A stretch of DNA of 64,000 nucleotides, taken from assembly GCF_004332115.1 (NCBI RefSeq), contig NZ_SJPA01000005.1, forward strand, positions 1 to 64,000. The letters are read 5' to 3'. The notes beneath the pieces were generated by a model. It saw only the letters and a list, made by a program, of their open reading frames with translations. It searched no databases and was not told the origin of the DNA. Position numbers and translations under genes: made by a program. This document shows, piece by piece, positions 28,620 to 39,915 of this stretch (position 1 is the stretch's first letter; every line of letters begins with the position of its first letter). Source of the stretch: Chlorobium sp. N1 (lineage in GTDB: Bacteria > Bacteroidota > Chlorobiia > Chlorobiales > Chlorobiaceae).

Positions 28620-30452
28620 GTGAGCATAATCGCAAATAAAGACACCCGGGTTGTCATCATCGGCGGCGTCGCCGGTGTGAATGCCGCCAAGAGGATGGCC
28701 CAGTTCGACTTCCTCATCAACCGCCCGCTCTCCATCCAGGCCTTCGTCTATCCGCCCGAAGCCGGCCAGCAGAAGGAGATCTACCGCGGCGGCGAACTCA
28801 ACAACATCTCGGTGTACTCCAGCCTCAAGCAGGCTCTTGCCGAGAACCCCCAGATCAACACCGCCCTCATCTACCTCGGCGCATCGCGAGCCACCCAGGC
28901 TGCCGTCGAGTGCCTCGAGAGCGAAGGCATCACGCTGGTCTCGATGATCACCGAAGGCGTGCCTGAAAAGGACGCAAAGCGTCTCGGCAAGCTCGCACGC
29001 CAGAAGGGCAAGCTCCTCAACGGCCCCTCCTCGATCGGCATCATGTCGGCCGGCGAGTGCCGTCTCGGCGTCATCGGCGGCGAGTACAAGAACCTCAAGC
29101 TCTGCAACCTCTACCGCCAGGGTTCGTTCGGCGTGCTGACCAAGTCGGGCGGCCTTTCCAACGAGACCATGTGGCTCTGCGCCCAGAACGGCAACGGCGT
29201 CACCTCCGCCGTGGCCATCGGCGGCGACAGCTACCCGGGTACCGATTTCGTCACCTACCTCGAGATGTTCGAGAACGACCCCGCCACCAAGGCCGTGGTC
29301 ATGGTGGGCGAGGTCGGCGGAACCCTCGAGGAGGAGGCTGCCGAATGGTTCGGTGCCAAGAAGCGCCGCATCCGTCTCGTCGCCGCCATCGGCGGAACCT
29401 GCCAGGAAGTGCTCCCGCAGGGCATGAAGTTCGGCCACGCCGGTGCGAAGGAAGGCAAGAAGGGCCTCGGTTCGGCCCGCTCCAAGATCAACTCGCTGCG
29501 TGAAGCCGGCGCCGTCGTTCCCGACACCTTCGGCGGACTGTCGAAGGCCATCAAGCAGGTCTACAACGAACTGATCGCCGAAGGCGCCATCAAGCAGGAC
29601 ATCGAGGTCGACGAGGCCGTGCTCCCCGAGCTGCCGCCGAGGGTGCAGGAAGTGATGAAGCAGGGCGACGTCATCGTCGAGCCGCTCATCCGCACCACCA
29701 TCTCCGACGACCGCGGCGAAGAGCCCCGTTATGCCGGTTATGCCGCTTCCGAACTCTGCGAGAAGGGCTACGGCATCGAGGACGTCCTCGGCCTGCTCTG
29801 GAACAAGAAGCTTCCGACCCGCGAGGAAGCCGAGATCATGAAGCGCATCGTGATGATCTCTGCCGACCACGGCCCGGCAGTATCGGGCGCCTACGGTTCG
29901 ATCCTGGCCGCCTGCGCCGGCATCGACATGCCGCAGGCCGTCTCCGCCGGCATGACCATGATCGGCCCCCGCTTCGGCGGTGCGGTGACCAACGCCGGCA
30001 AGTACTTCGCCTACGGCGTCAAGGAGTATCCGAACGACATTCCCGGCTTCCTGGCCTGGATGAAGCAGAACGTCGGACCGGTTCCCGGCATCGGCCACAG
30101 GGTGAAAAGCCTCAAGAACCCCGACAAGCGCGTCCGCTACCTCGTCGACTACGTGAAGAACCACACGTCGCTGCACACGCCGATTCTCGACTACGCGCTC
30201 GAGGTCGAGAAGGTGACGACTTCGAAGAAGGACAACCTGATCCTCAACGTCGACGGCACCATCGGCTGTATCCTGGTCGACCTGAACTTCCCGGAGCACT
30301 CCCTGAACGGATTCTTCGTTCTGGCCCGCACCATCGGAATGATCGGCCACTGGATCGACCAGAATTCGCAGAACTCGAAGCTCATCAGGCTCTACGACTA
30401 TCTGATCAACTACGCCGTCAAGGAAGAGCGCGAAGTGCCCGAGAAGAAGTAA
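28620..30452 (+). CDS. aclA: ATP-citrate lyase, large subunit (AclA)
   Basis: This 610-residue subunit holds the CoA-binding and phospho-His domains (like succinyl-CoA synthetase alpha) followed by a citrate-synthase-like domain. The phosphorylated histidine is His273 in MKFGHAGAKEG. The C-terminal half has SADHGPAVSGA and GIGHRVKSLKNPDKR, the citrate-synthase-type active-site segments. The start is GTG at 28620 (encoding MSIIANKDTR); the open extension to 28542 overlaps aclB and is not protein-like. A strong terminator follows. Confidence 0.94.
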   Translation: MSIIANKDTRVVIIGGVAGVNAAKRMAQFDFLINRPLSIQAFVYPPEAGQQKEIYRGGELNNISVYSSLKQALAENPQINTALIYLGASRATQAAVECLESEGITLVSMITEGVPEKDAKRLGKLARQKGKLLNGPSSIGIMSAGECRLGVIGGEYKNLKLCNLYRQGSFGVLTKSGGLSNETMWLCAQNGNGVTSAVAIGGDSYPGTDFVTYLEMFENDPATKAVVMVGEVGGTLEEEAAEWFGAKKRRIRLVAAIGGTCQEVLPQGMKFGHAGAKEGKKGLGSARSKINSLREAGAVVPDTFGGLSKAIKQVYNELIAEGAIKQDIEVDEAVLPELPPRVQEVMKQGDVIVEPLIRTTISDDRGEEPRYAGYAASELCEKGYGIEDVLGLLWNKKLPTREEAEIMKRIVMISADHGPAVSGAYGSILAACAGIDMPQAVSAGMTMIGPRFGGAVTNAGKYFAYGVKEYPNDIPGFLAWMKQNVGPVPGIGHRVKSLKNPDKRVRYLVDYVKNHTSLHTPILDYALEVEKVTTSKKDNLILNVDGTIGCILVDLNFPEHSLNGFFVLARTIGMIGHWIDQNSQNSKLIRLYDYLINYAVKEEREVPEKK

Positions 30453-30479
30453 GCTTCGGCACTCGGTCATACAGACAGG

Positions 30480-30516
30480 GAGAGCGGGACTTTCGGGTCC
30501 CGCTCTCTTTTTTTTG
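30480..30516 (+). terminator. Strong rho-independent terminator of aclBA
   Basis: An 11-bp GC-rich stem (30480-30490 with 30497-30507) around a TTTCGG loop is followed by a run of nine T residues, 28 bp after the aclA stop. Confidence 0.9.
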
Positions 30517-30571
30517 TCCGGCCGGGGTGAACGAAACCGCTGAAAGAATGCTTGTTGTAACAGAGAGCTGA

Positions 30572-32397
<1,826 letters not shown>

Positions 32398-32405
<8 letters not shown>

Positions 32406-32718
32406 ACGTCCCGAAGAGAAAGGGCCGCTTTCAAAACGGGTGGGAAGCAGCGAGCAGCGGAAGCTGAAGGCCCGGAAACGCACCATCCGCAACATCTGGT
32501 TCGGCTTCTCGCTCTTCGGCCTCATCGGCTGGTCGATCGTCATACCGACGCTGGCCGGCGTGGCGATCGGCCTGTGGATCGACAGCCGCTATCCTTCCGG
32601 GCGATCATGGGCGCTGATGCTGCTCGTCGCAGGGCTGGCGGTGGGATGCTGGAATGCGGTGCGATGGATGCTCGAGGAGAAAAAAGAGATGGAGAGGGAG
32701 GAGCGTGATGACGAGTGA
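32398..32718 (+). CDS. atpQ: N-type ATPase membrane protein AtpQ (AtpI-like)
   Basis: This 106-residue protein has a charged N-terminal half and two membrane segments (about residues 35-58 and 70-88), typical of AtpI/AtpQ proteins associated with assembly of the c-ring. The ATG at 32398 overlaps atpC; the longer frame from 32317 is inside atpC. The identification rests on position in the N-ATPase operon plus topology. Confidence 0.8.
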
Positions 32719-33013
32719 GATGCTGATGGGTCTCCTGCCGGACCTTCTCGGGGGGCTGCTGCTCGGCTCACTGTTCTTCGGCGGGCTGTGGCTTACCGTC
32801 CGCAGGGGGCTCGCCTCTCCCAGGCCGTGGCTCTGGTTCGGGCTCAGCTCGCTCCTGCGCACCATGCTCGTGCTGGCCGGTTTCTGGTGGCTGGCCGGAA
32901 ATGACTGGCGGGGGTTCCTTGCCGCGCTGCTCGGTTTTACCGCAGCAAAGGTCCTGGCGGCAGTTCTCAGCCGTAAATCGCCGCCCTATGAGGGCCAGGC
33001 AAAGGAGGGATAG
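32708..33013 (+). CDS. atpR: N-type ATPase membrane protein AtpR
   Basis: This 101-residue protein has three predicted membrane segments (about 8-28, 40-62 and 68-86) with Arg residues between them. AtpR is found only in N-ATPase operons, where AtpQ and AtpR are thought to help assemble the c-ring. Start at ATG 32708 (GTG 32705 also possible). It overlaps atpQ by 11 bp and is followed 2 bp later by atpB. Confidence 0.8.
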   Translation: MTSEMLMGLLPDLLGGLLLGSLFFGGLWLTVRRGLASPRPWLWFGLSSLLRTMLVLAGFWWLAGNDWRGFLAALLGFTAAKVLAAVLSRKSPPYEGQAKEG

Positions 33014-33015
33014 CC

Positions 33016-33687
33016 ATGCACCTTTCAGGAGATGAGATCATCATCTGGCAGCACGGGTTCGTGAAACTCAACCTTACGATCGCAACCACATGGGCCCTCA
33101 TGCTGGTCCTTGTCGGGGGATCGGCGTTCGCATCACGCCGGCTGTCGAACGGGATGCACCGGCCACGCTGGCAGAACGTCCTGGAAATCATTGTCGGCAT
33201 GGCCCGCCGCCAGATCGAGGAGGTGGGGCTCCGCCGCTCGATGCAGTACCTGCCGTACCTCGGAACGCTCTTCATCTTCATCGCGTTCAGCAACCTCTGC
33301 ACCATCATTCCGGGCTATGAGCCTCCGACCGGGTCGCTGTCGACGACGGCAGCACTGGCCATGTCGGTCTTCGTCGCCGTCCCGCTTTTCGGTATTGCCG
33401 AAAGCGGCCTCGGGGGATACCTCTCCACCTACGTGAAGCCGACCCCCATCATGCTGCCCTTCAATATCATCAGCGAACTCTCACGCACGCTCGCGCTTGC
33501 CGTGAGGCTTTTCGGCAACATCATGAGCGGCAGCATGATCCTGGCCATCCTGCTGACCGTCACGCCGTTCGTCTTTCCGGTACTCATGAGCGTCCTCGGC
33601 CTCCTGACCGGCATGGTGCAGGCCTACATCTTCAGCATCCTTGCGACCGTCTACATTTCCGCGGCCACCAGGGCCCGGAAGGAGTGA
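33016..33687 (+). CDS. atpB: N-type ATPase, a subunit
   Basis: This 223-residue membrane stator forms the ion half-channels. Five or six membrane segments are visible. The essential Arg is in ALAVRLFGNIMSG near residues 160-172, where the family has the conserved R-F-G-N. It follows atpR and precedes the c subunit. Length is shorter than housekeeping a subunits, as usual for N-ATPases. Confidence 0.92.
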   Translation: MHLSGDEIIIWQHGFVKLNLTIATTWALMLVLVGGSAFASRRLSNGMHRPRWQNVLEIIVGMARRQIEEVGLRRSMQYLPYLGTLFIFIAFSNLCTIIPGYEPPTGSLSTTAALAMSVFVAVPLFGIAESGLGGYLSTYVKPTPIMLPFNIISELSRTLALAVRLFGNIMSGSMILAILLTVTPFVFPVLMSVLGLLTGMVQAYIFSILATVYISAATRARKE

Positions 33688-33721
33688 TTTCCTTTACCGC
33701 AACAAAACGGAGCACAGCCAT

Positions 33722-34003
33722 ATGGATATCCTTACCATCGTCGCCGCCGTCTCGATCTTCACCGCCGGCATCACCATCGCCGTCGGCTCGATCGGCCCCG
33801 CCCTCGGCGAAGGCCGGGCAGTGGCCAGCGCCCTCGAGGCGCTCGCCCAGCAGCCCGACGCTTCCTCGAGCATCACCCGCACGCTTTTCGTCGGCCTTGC
33901 CATGATCGAGTCGGTGGCCATCTACTGTTTCGTGACCTCCATGATCCTGATCTTCGCCAACCCCTTCTGGACCATGGCCCTGTCCAAAGCGGGAGGGCAC
34001 TGA
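33722..34003 (+). CDS. atpE: N-type ATPase, c subunit
   Basis: This 93-residue hairpin of two membrane helices forms the rotor ring. Helix 2 carries Glu63-Ser64 and Tyr67, resembling Na-binding c subunits. Helix 1 carries a second carboxylate, Glu30 in GEGRA, a feature of N-type rings. Na coupling was predicted for the family from such ligands, but a two-carboxylate site is also compatible with protons, so the coupling ion is open. Start is ATG 33722 (MDILTIVAAV). Confidence 0.92.
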   Translation: MDILTIVAAVSIFTAGITIAVGSIGPALGEGRAVASALEALAQQPDASSSITRTLFVGLAMIESVAIYCFVTSMILIFANPFWTMALSKAGGH

Positions 34004-34006
34004 TCG

Positions 34007-34801
34007 ATGCTCTTCGACTGGTTCACATTCTGGGCGCAGCTGCTGAACTTCCTCATCCTGGTCTGGCTGCTCAAACGCTTCCTCTACCGGCCCGTCCTGG
34101 AGGCCATCGACGAGCGGGAGAAGAAGATCTCGGGGGAACTCCGCGATGCCGATGAGGGCCGCAAACAGGCTGAGCAGGCAATCAGGGAGTGGCAAGAGAA
34201 AATGAGCCGGCTGGATGCTCAGGCCGCCGGCATGCTCGAAACGGCCCGGAAGGAGGCCGGGGAGGAGAAGAAGCGGCTGCAGGGCGAGGCGCGCCGCGAG
34301 TACGACGAGCTTCGCGGGCGGCTCCGTGAGTCCCTGCACGAGGAACAGGCCGCGCTCGGGAGGACGATCGCCGGCCGGATCCGCGCCGAAGTGTTCCGGG
34401 TCTCGGACTCCGTCTTGAACTCGCTCGCCGACAGCGGGCTCCAGGCGCAGATGGCCAGGGCGTTCTCTGGCCGACTCTCTGAAGGCGGCACGGAGGTGGA
34501 GGAGCTGCTGAAGTCGGGCGGCACGCCCCTCGTCCTGCGCAGCGGTTTCGAAATGGGGGAGGAGGAAAAGGAACTGGTGCGGAAGACTCTTGCCGACCGG
34601 TTCGGTTACAAAGGGCGCCTGGACTTCATGACGGAGGAGTCGTACCGGGGCGGCATCGCTCTCGAGCAGGGAGGCCGAAGCATCGAGTGGAGCGTCAACT
34701 CCCGCCTTGAAGCGATCGACGAAGCATCCTCCGCCCTGCTCGACGGGCCGGATGACGAAATGAACGAGGAGGAAGGCCATGCAGGAAAAGACGCTGACTG
34801 A
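34007..34801 (+). CDS. atpF: N-type ATPase, b subunit with delta-like extension
   Basis: This 264-residue protein has one N-terminal membrane segment (about residues 8-27), a long charged coiled coil (about 35-130), and a C-terminal domain that takes the place of delta (OSCP), since N-ATPase operons lack a separate delta gene. It is about 100 residues longer than a normal b subunit. It overlaps atpA by 23 bp. Confidence 0.88.
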   Translation: MLFDWFTFWAQLLNFLILVWLLKRFLYRPVLEAIDEREKKISGELRDADEGRKQAEQAIREWQEKMSRLDAQAAGMLETARKEAGEEKKRLQGEARREYDELRGRLRESLHEEQAALGRTIAGRIRAEVFRVSDSVLNSLADSGLQAQMARAFSGRLSEGGTEVEELLKSGGTPLVLRSGFEMGEEEKELVRKTLADRFGYKGRLDFMTEESYRGGIALEQGGRSIEWSVNSRLEAIDEASSALLDGPDDEMNEEEGHAGKDAD

Positions 34802-36314
34802 GAGCATCGACGCCGCCCTCAGCTCGATTGGGGAAGCGAGCCGAACGACACAGCCCGAGATCGAACTCCGCGAGAACGGGGTGGTCACCACCGTGCTCAA
34901 CGGTATCGCACTCATCCGGGGGCTGCCGGGAGTGGGCTATGAAGAGCTGGTGGAGATGTCGGGGGGTGTCTACGGAATCGCCTTCAATGTCGATCCTGAC
35001 GAGGTGGGCGTCGTCCTGCTCGGCGAGTACGCGAAGCTGCAGGCCGGGGGCCGTGCCAGAAGGACCGGCAGGGTCATGGACGTTCCGGTCGGCGACGGAC
35101 TGCTCGGGAGGGTCGTCAACCCGCTCGGCCGCCCGCTTGACGCAGAGGGGGAACCCCGCTTCTCCGGCCGCCTGCCGATCGAACGCCCATCCCCGGGCAT
35201 CATGGACCGCAATGCGGTATCGACGCCCCTGCAGACCGGACTGAAGGTGGTCGACGCGATCGTCCCCATCGGCCGGGGGCAGCGCGAACTCATTCTCGGC
35301 GACCGCCAGACCGGTAAGACCGCCATCGCCGTCGCCACGATCCTCAACCAGAAAGGGCGAAACGTCATCTGCATCTACTGCGCCATCGGCCAGCGGGCCT
35401 CCGCGGTAGCAAAGGTCCTCGCGCAGCTTCGGGAGCACGGGGCCATGGCCCATACCGTCGCCGTCGTCACCGAGGGCAACGACCCCTCCGGCCTCCAGTA
35501 CATCGCCCCCTACGCTGCGACCAGCATCGGGGAATATTTCATGGAGCAGGGCCGCGACGTCCTCATCGTCTATGACGATCTCACCAACCATGCCCGGGCC
35601 TATCGGGAGCTTTCGCTCCTCCTCAAGCGCCCGCCCGGACGGGAGGCCTTTCCTGGCGACATCTTCTATGTCCACTCGCGCCTGCTCGAACGCTCCACCC
35701 ATCTTCGAAAGGAGCTGGGAGGGGGGAGCCTCACGGCGCTGCCGATCATCGAGACCGAAGCCCAGAACATCTCGGCCTACATCCCCACCAACCTGATCTC
35801 CATCACCGACGGGCAGATCTATCTCTCCCCGACGCTCTTCGAGCTCGGCAACCTTCCCGCTGTCGACATCGGCAAATCCGTCTCGCGCGTAGGCGGCAAG
35901 GCCCAGCTTGCCGCCTACCGGAGCGTGACGGGCAGGCTCAAGCTCGCCTACGCACAGTTCGAGGAACTTGAGAACTTCGCACGGTTCGGAACGCGACTCG
36001 ACGAGGCGAGCCGGAAGGCCATCACCCACGGGGAGCGGATCCGGGAGTGCCTGAAGCAGGACGAACTCGACGTGCTCGGCGTCGAGGAGCAGATCCTCAT
36101 TCTCCTCTCCCTGAGCGAAGGGCAGTTCGACCCGCTTGAGCTTTCGGAGGTATCCGGGGCGATGAAGCGGCTCTCGGCAGCCGCGCGCGAACTTCCCCGC
36201 GACCTTCTCGAACGGCTGCACAGCGACCAGCCTCTTTCCGACGAGGACCGCCGGCGCCTCCTGCAGACGGCCGAAGCGGCGTTGCAGAAGAAGAGGACTG
36301 CGGGGCGGTTATGA
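34779..36314 (+). CDS. atpA: N-type ATPase, alpha subunit
   Basis: This 511-residue non-catalytic nucleotide-binding subunit of the F1-like head has Walker A GDRQTGKT (about residues 172-179) and VSRVGGKAQ and [18 protein letters not shown] patterns in the C-terminal half. ATG 34779 overlaps the end of atpF. The 3' end overlaps atpG by 4 bp. Confidence 0.94.
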   Translation: MQEKTLTESIDAALSSIGEASRTTQPEIELRENGVVTTVLNGIALIRGLPGVGYEELVEMSGGVYGIAFNVDPDEVGVVLLGEYAKLQAGGRARRTGRVMDVPVGDGLLGRVVNPLGRPLDAEGEPRFSGRLPIERPSPGIMDRNAVSTPLQTGLKVVDAIVPIGRGQRELILGDRQTGKTAIAVATILNQKGRNVICIYCAIGQRASAVAKVLAQLREHGAMAHTVAVVTEGNDPSGLQYIAPYAATSIGEYFMEQGRDVLIVYDDLTNHARAYRELSLLLKRPPGREAFPGDIFYVHSRLLERSTHLRKELGGGSLTALPIIETEAQNISAYIPTNLISITDGQIYLSPTLFELGNLPAVDIGKSVSRVGGKAQLAAYRSVTGRLKLAYAQFEELENFARFGTRLDEASRKAITHGERIRECLKQDELDVLGVEEQILILLSLSEGQFDPLELSEVSGAMKRLSAAARELPRDLLERLHSDQPLSDEDRRRLLQTAEAALQKKRTAGRL

Positions 36315-37222
36315 GCGAAACGATTGAGACACTCTCGAGGAAAATCGAGCGCGCCGGGATGCTCCGCTCCGTCGTCCGTACCATGAAGACCCTTGCGGCA
36401 TCGAGCATCCGGCAGTACGAGGACGCCGTACGCTCCCTCGAGGACTATTACGATACGGTCGAGCTCGGACTTGCCGTGTCGCTTTCCCGCGAGCCGAAAC
36501 GCGCCGTCGGCAGGCCGGGTCCGCTGAAGCGGGTCGCCATCGTGTTCGGTTCCGACCAGGGGCTCGTCGGGCAGTTCAACGATGTCCTCTCCACGAAGGT
36601 CGCCGGAGAGTACCAGGATGATGCTGCGGAGCCGACCATCCTGGCGGTGGGGGAGCGGGTGCATGCGCGCCTCAGTGAGGATGCCGCTCCTCCCGAAGAG
36701 CTCTATCTGGTCCCCAGCTCGGTCGGCGCCATCACCGGGCTGGTCTCGGCGTTGCTCGCGCGGACGGAAGCGATCCTGGAAGAACATCACGGCATCGAGG
36801 TGACGCTCTTTTTCAACAGCCCGGAGTCGGGCGAGCGCTACCGGCCGACACAAAGCCGCATCCTGCCGCTCGACGAAACCTGGAAGGAGCGCTTGCGCGA
36901 CAGGCGGTGGCCTTCGCGGACGATCCCCCAGCTCATCGGCGAACCGCTCGACCTTCAGCGCTCCCTTCTCGGGGAGTACCTCTTCGTCTCACTCTTCAGG
37001 GCCTCGGCCGAATCGCTGGCGAGCGAGAACTCCAGCCGCCTTGCCGCCATGCAGCGTGCCGAAAAGAACATCGACGACATCCTCGACTCCCTCATGCACC
37101 GCTACCACCGCCGGCGCCAGTCGATGATCGATGAGGAGCTCTTCGATGTCGTCTCGGGCTTTACCGCGCTCGGCGGAGCGGAGAGGAAGGAAAAAAGAGG
37201 AAACGGAGGCGGAACTTATTGA
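36311..37222 (+). CDS. atpG: N-type ATPase, gamma subunit
   Basis: This 303-residue rotor shaft has the N-terminal helix with [20 protein letters not shown], comparable with the conserved gamma start, and a C-terminal helix containing RMQ-like [16 protein letters not shown] near residue 250. It is the last gene of the operon. A small GGCCC/GGGCC hairpin (37261-37275) lies downstream. Confidence 0.88.
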   Translation: MSETIETLSRKIERAGMLRSVVRTMKTLAASSIRQYEDAVRSLEDYYDTVELGLAVSLSREPKRAVGRPGPLKRVAIVFGSDQGLVGQFNDVLSTKVAGEYQDDAAEPTILAVGERVHARLSEDAAPPEELYLVPSSVGAITGLVSALLARTEAILEEHHGIEVTLFFNSPESGERYRPTQSRILPLDETWKERLRDRRWPSRTIPQLIGEPLDLQRSLLGEYLFVSLFRASAESLASENSSRLAAMQRAEKNIDDILDSLMHRYHRRRQSMIDEELFDVVSGFTALGGAERKEKRGNGGGTY

Positions 37223-37355
37223 GCCCGTTCTCCCATTACAACAGGTACTATGAACGGATAGGCCCCGAAAGGGCCGTCTCTGGCCGCCCCCATGCGGCAA
37301 AAGGAAGGAGGGTTTCGTGACCTCCGATTGAACCGAACCTACTTGGGGGCGAGCA

Positions 37356-39059
37356 ATGCCGCAGGATGAACTCAGCGTCGTATTCGAAGGTGCAGCCGGC
37401 CAGGGGATAAAAGCCATGGCCGACATCCTTGCCGCAACCCTCAAGGACTGCGGCTACTTTGTATCCGTATCGCATGAGTACATGTCCAGGATACGCGGCG
37501 GCAGCAATACCGCCCAGATCCGCATCACCGACAAGCCCCGCACCGCCTACACCCGCCGAACCGACATCTACATCGGACTTTCTGCAGAGGCGCTCCGCCG
37601 ATACCATGAACGCAGCGGTACCGGGAGCGTGGCGTATATCGAACACGACGCACCGAGCGACGGTGTGCCGGGAAAGATCGTTACGACGCCCTTCAGCGAG
37701 ATGGCTGCCGAGTGCGGCAGCAACCGCTACCGCAACACCGTTGGGGGCGGCATCGTCCTCGGCATGCTCGCGCTTCCGCTGAAACCCTTCATCACCCACC
37801 TCGAAGCCGCCTTCGCACGAAGCGGGACCGATGCGATGAAAGGCAACGCGAGAGCCGCGGCGCTCGGGTACGGCTGGGGTGAAGCACACCAGGATGGCGG
37901 CATGCCGTTTTCTCCACCTGTCGACACCGACCTGGCCGTCGAACATCTCCTCCTCACCGGTACGCAGGCGCTCGGGATAGGCGCTGTCGCGGCAGGGTGC
38001 AACTTCCTCAGCTCTTATCCGATGTCGCCGGCGACCGGGCTCATGACCTTCCTGGCCGCCCATGCCGAGGCGTTCGGGATCGTTGTGGACCAGGCCGAGG
38101 ACGAGATCGCTGCCCTCAACGCCTGCGTCGGCGCTTCCTTTGCGGGCGCCAGGGCTCTTGCCAGCACCTCCGGGGGAGGATTCGACCTCATGCAGGAGGG
38201 ACTCAGTCTGGCAGCCATGACGGAGACGCCCGTCGTGATTCATGTCGCCCAGCGACCCGGCCCCGCTACCGGACTGCCGACCCGGACGGAACAGGGCGAT
38301 CTCTCGCTCGTCCTCCACGGCGGCCACGGAGAGTTTCCGAGGATCGTTCTCGCCCCGGGATCGATCTCCGAGCTCGTCACCGCCATGCAGCAAGCCTTCA
38401 GCTCCAGCAGCCGCTACCAGGTACCGGTCATCATTCTCACCGACCAGCACCTGCTCGACCTCGCAACGACGATCCCGCGTTCGGTGATCCGCCGCATCGG
38501 CTCCTACCCGTCGATCATCCAGACCGCGTGCGGGTACCGCCGCTACGCCTTCACTGCCGACGGCATCAGCCCCAGGGGAGTGCCGGGCTACGGCGAGGGG
38601 ATCGTGCGCGCCGATTCCGACGAGCACGACGAAAGCGGACTCATCACCGAAAGTTTCGAGATGCGGCGCCGGATGATGGAAAAGCGACTCAAACGCCGGA
38701 CCGCCATGGCCAAGGCGGCACTGCCGCCGAGCGCGTTCGGCGATCCCGAATCCGCCCATACCCTGTTCCTCGCCTGGGGATCGACAAGGAGCCTTCTTGA
38801 GGAGGCGCTCGAAAAAACCGGTGGAGAGGGATGTGCCGGGCTCCATTTCAGCCAGGTCTATCCGCTCCCGCCGGATGTCTACCGCCTGCTGCAGGGCCGG
38901 AGACTGGCGGTCATCGAAAACAATGCAACCGGACAGTTCGCCGATCTTCTGACCCGGGAGGCGGGCGTCGTGGTCTCGCACCGCATCCTGAAGTCGAGCG
39001 GCGAACCGTTCGCCGTGGAGGATATCTGCGAAGCACTAAGGGAGATCAGCAATGCATGA
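37356..39059 (+). CDS. 2-oxoacid:ferredoxin oxidoreductase, fused gamma-alpha subunit
   Basis: This 567-residue protein has an N-terminal gamma domain (about 1-180, with EGAAGQGIKAMADIL and YMSRIRGGSNTAQ), then an alpha domain (about 190-560, with NFLSSYPMSPATG and STSGGGFDLMQEGLSL). This KorA-like layout oxidises or synthesises 2-oxoacids with CoA and ferredoxin. It overlaps the beta gene by 8 bp. Green sulfur bacteria normally carry 2-oxoglutarate synthase for CO2 fixation; whether this is that enzyme or an additional paralogue with another substrate cannot be told here. No ferredoxin-type Cys cluster is present in this subunit. Confidence 0.85.
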   Translation: MPQDELSVVFEGAAGQGIKAMADILAATLKDCGYFVSVSHEYMSRIRGGSNTAQIRITDKPRTAYTRRTDIYIGLSAEALRRYHERSGTGSVAYIEHDAPSDGVPGKIVTTPFSEMAAECGSNRYRNTVGGGIVLGMLALPLKPFITHLEAAFARSGTDAMKGNARAAALGYGWGEAHQDGGMPFSPPVDTDLAVEHLLLTGTQALGIGAVAAGCNFLSSYPMSPATGLMTFLAAHAEAFGIVVDQAEDEIAALNACVGASFAGARALASTSGGGFDLMQEGLSLAAMTETPVVIHVAQRPGPATGLPTRTEQGDLSLVLHGGHGEFPRIVLAPGSISELVTAMQQAFSSSSRYQVPVIILTDQHLLDLATTIPRSVIRRIGSYPSIIQTACGYRRYAFTADGISPRGVPGYGEGIVRADSDEHDESGLITESFEMRRRMMEKRLKRRTAMAKAALPPSAFGDPESAHTLFLAWGSTRSLLEEALEKTGGEGCAGLHFSQVYPLPPDVYRLLQGRRLAVIENNATGQFADLLTREAGVVVSHRILKSSGEPFAVEDICEALREISNA

Positions 39060-39915
39060 CTCGCTCGACTCGTTCGACATGCCGGAGACGACGGACGTCG
39101 CCTGGTGCCCCGGCTGCGGCAACTTCAAGCTGCTCAGCGCCATGAAGCGTGCCCTTACCGACCTCGACATCGACCGGACGCGGCTCGTCATGGTTTCCGG
39201 CATCGGCCAGGCGGGAAAGGCGCCGCAGTACCTCAATACCAACATGTTCAACGGCCTGCACGGCCGGGCACTGCCCGCGGCGCTCGGCATCCGCCTGGCC
39301 AACCCCGAGCTCACCGTGGTCGTGGAGTCCGGGGACGGGGACATCTACGGCGAGGGCGGAAACCACTTTCTGCATACCATCAGGCGCAACCCCGATATCA
39401 CCGTGATCGTGCACGACAACATGGTCTACGGGCTCACCAAAGGGCAGGGATCTCCGACCTCGTGCCGCGGCATGGTTACGCCCGTGCAGGTAAGAGGGGT
39501 CGTCATGGAGCCCTTCAACCCGGCGGCCGTCGCCATCGCCATGAACGCCCCTTTCGTCGCACGCGCCTATGCAGGAAACGAGGACGAGACGGCCTCGATC
39601 ATCATGGAGGCCATCCGTTTCAGGGGCACGGCCCTGGTCGACGTCCTGCAGCCCTGCGTGGTCTTCAACAGCATGAACACCTACGCCTGGTTCGGCGAGC
39701 ATACCAGACATGTTCCGGAGGAGCATGACCCCGGTGACCGGACGGCCGCATTCGCGCTTGCGACTGCCGAAGGGCCGATCCCGCTCGGCATCCTCTACCG
39801 GAAGGAGGGGAGGGAGACCTACGAGGAGCTCGCCTGTTGCGGCAGAACGCCGCTCCACCTTCGCAAGGCACCCGACGAAGCGGAGTTCCAGAACATGCTC
39901 GACCTTTACCGGTGA
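39052..39915 (+). CDS. 2-oxoacid:ferredoxin oxidoreductase, beta subunit
   Basis: This 287-residue thiamine-diphosphate-binding subunit has WCPGCGN (about residues 18-24), the cluster-binding start of KorB-like proteins, and the TPP/Mg motif GDGDIYGEGGNH (about 93-104) followed by NMVYGLTKGQGSPTS. The fourth cluster Cys is near residue 220 or 262. It forms the enzyme with the preceding subunit. Downstream lies a phosphotransacylase with a GTGA overlap. Confidence 0.87.
   Translation: MHDSLDSFDMPETTDVAWCPGCGNFKLLSAMKRALTDLDIDRTRLVMVSGIGQAGKAPQYLNTNMFNGLHGRALPAALGIRLANPELTVVVESGDGDIYGEGGNHFLHTIRRNPDITVIVHDNMVYGLTKGQGSPTSCRGMVTPVQVRGVVMEPFNPAAVAIAMNAPFVARAYAGNEDETASIIMEAIRFRGTALVDVLQPCVVFNSMNTYAWFGEHTRHVPEEHDPGDRTAAFALATAEGPIPLGILYRKEGRETYEELACCGRTPLHLRKAPDEAEFQNMLDLYR

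Noticed and set aside
28548-30470. 640-codon antisense frame covering all of aclA
   Set aside because: It mirrors a high-confidence gene in GC-rich sequence and its translation is low-complexity. Similar long shadows lie opposite secA, purL, atpD and the oxidoreductase gene.
37223-37355. Terminator after atpG (GGCCC..GGGCC)
   Set aside because: The 5-bp stem at 37261-37275 has no T tract, so it is too weak to list as a terminator.
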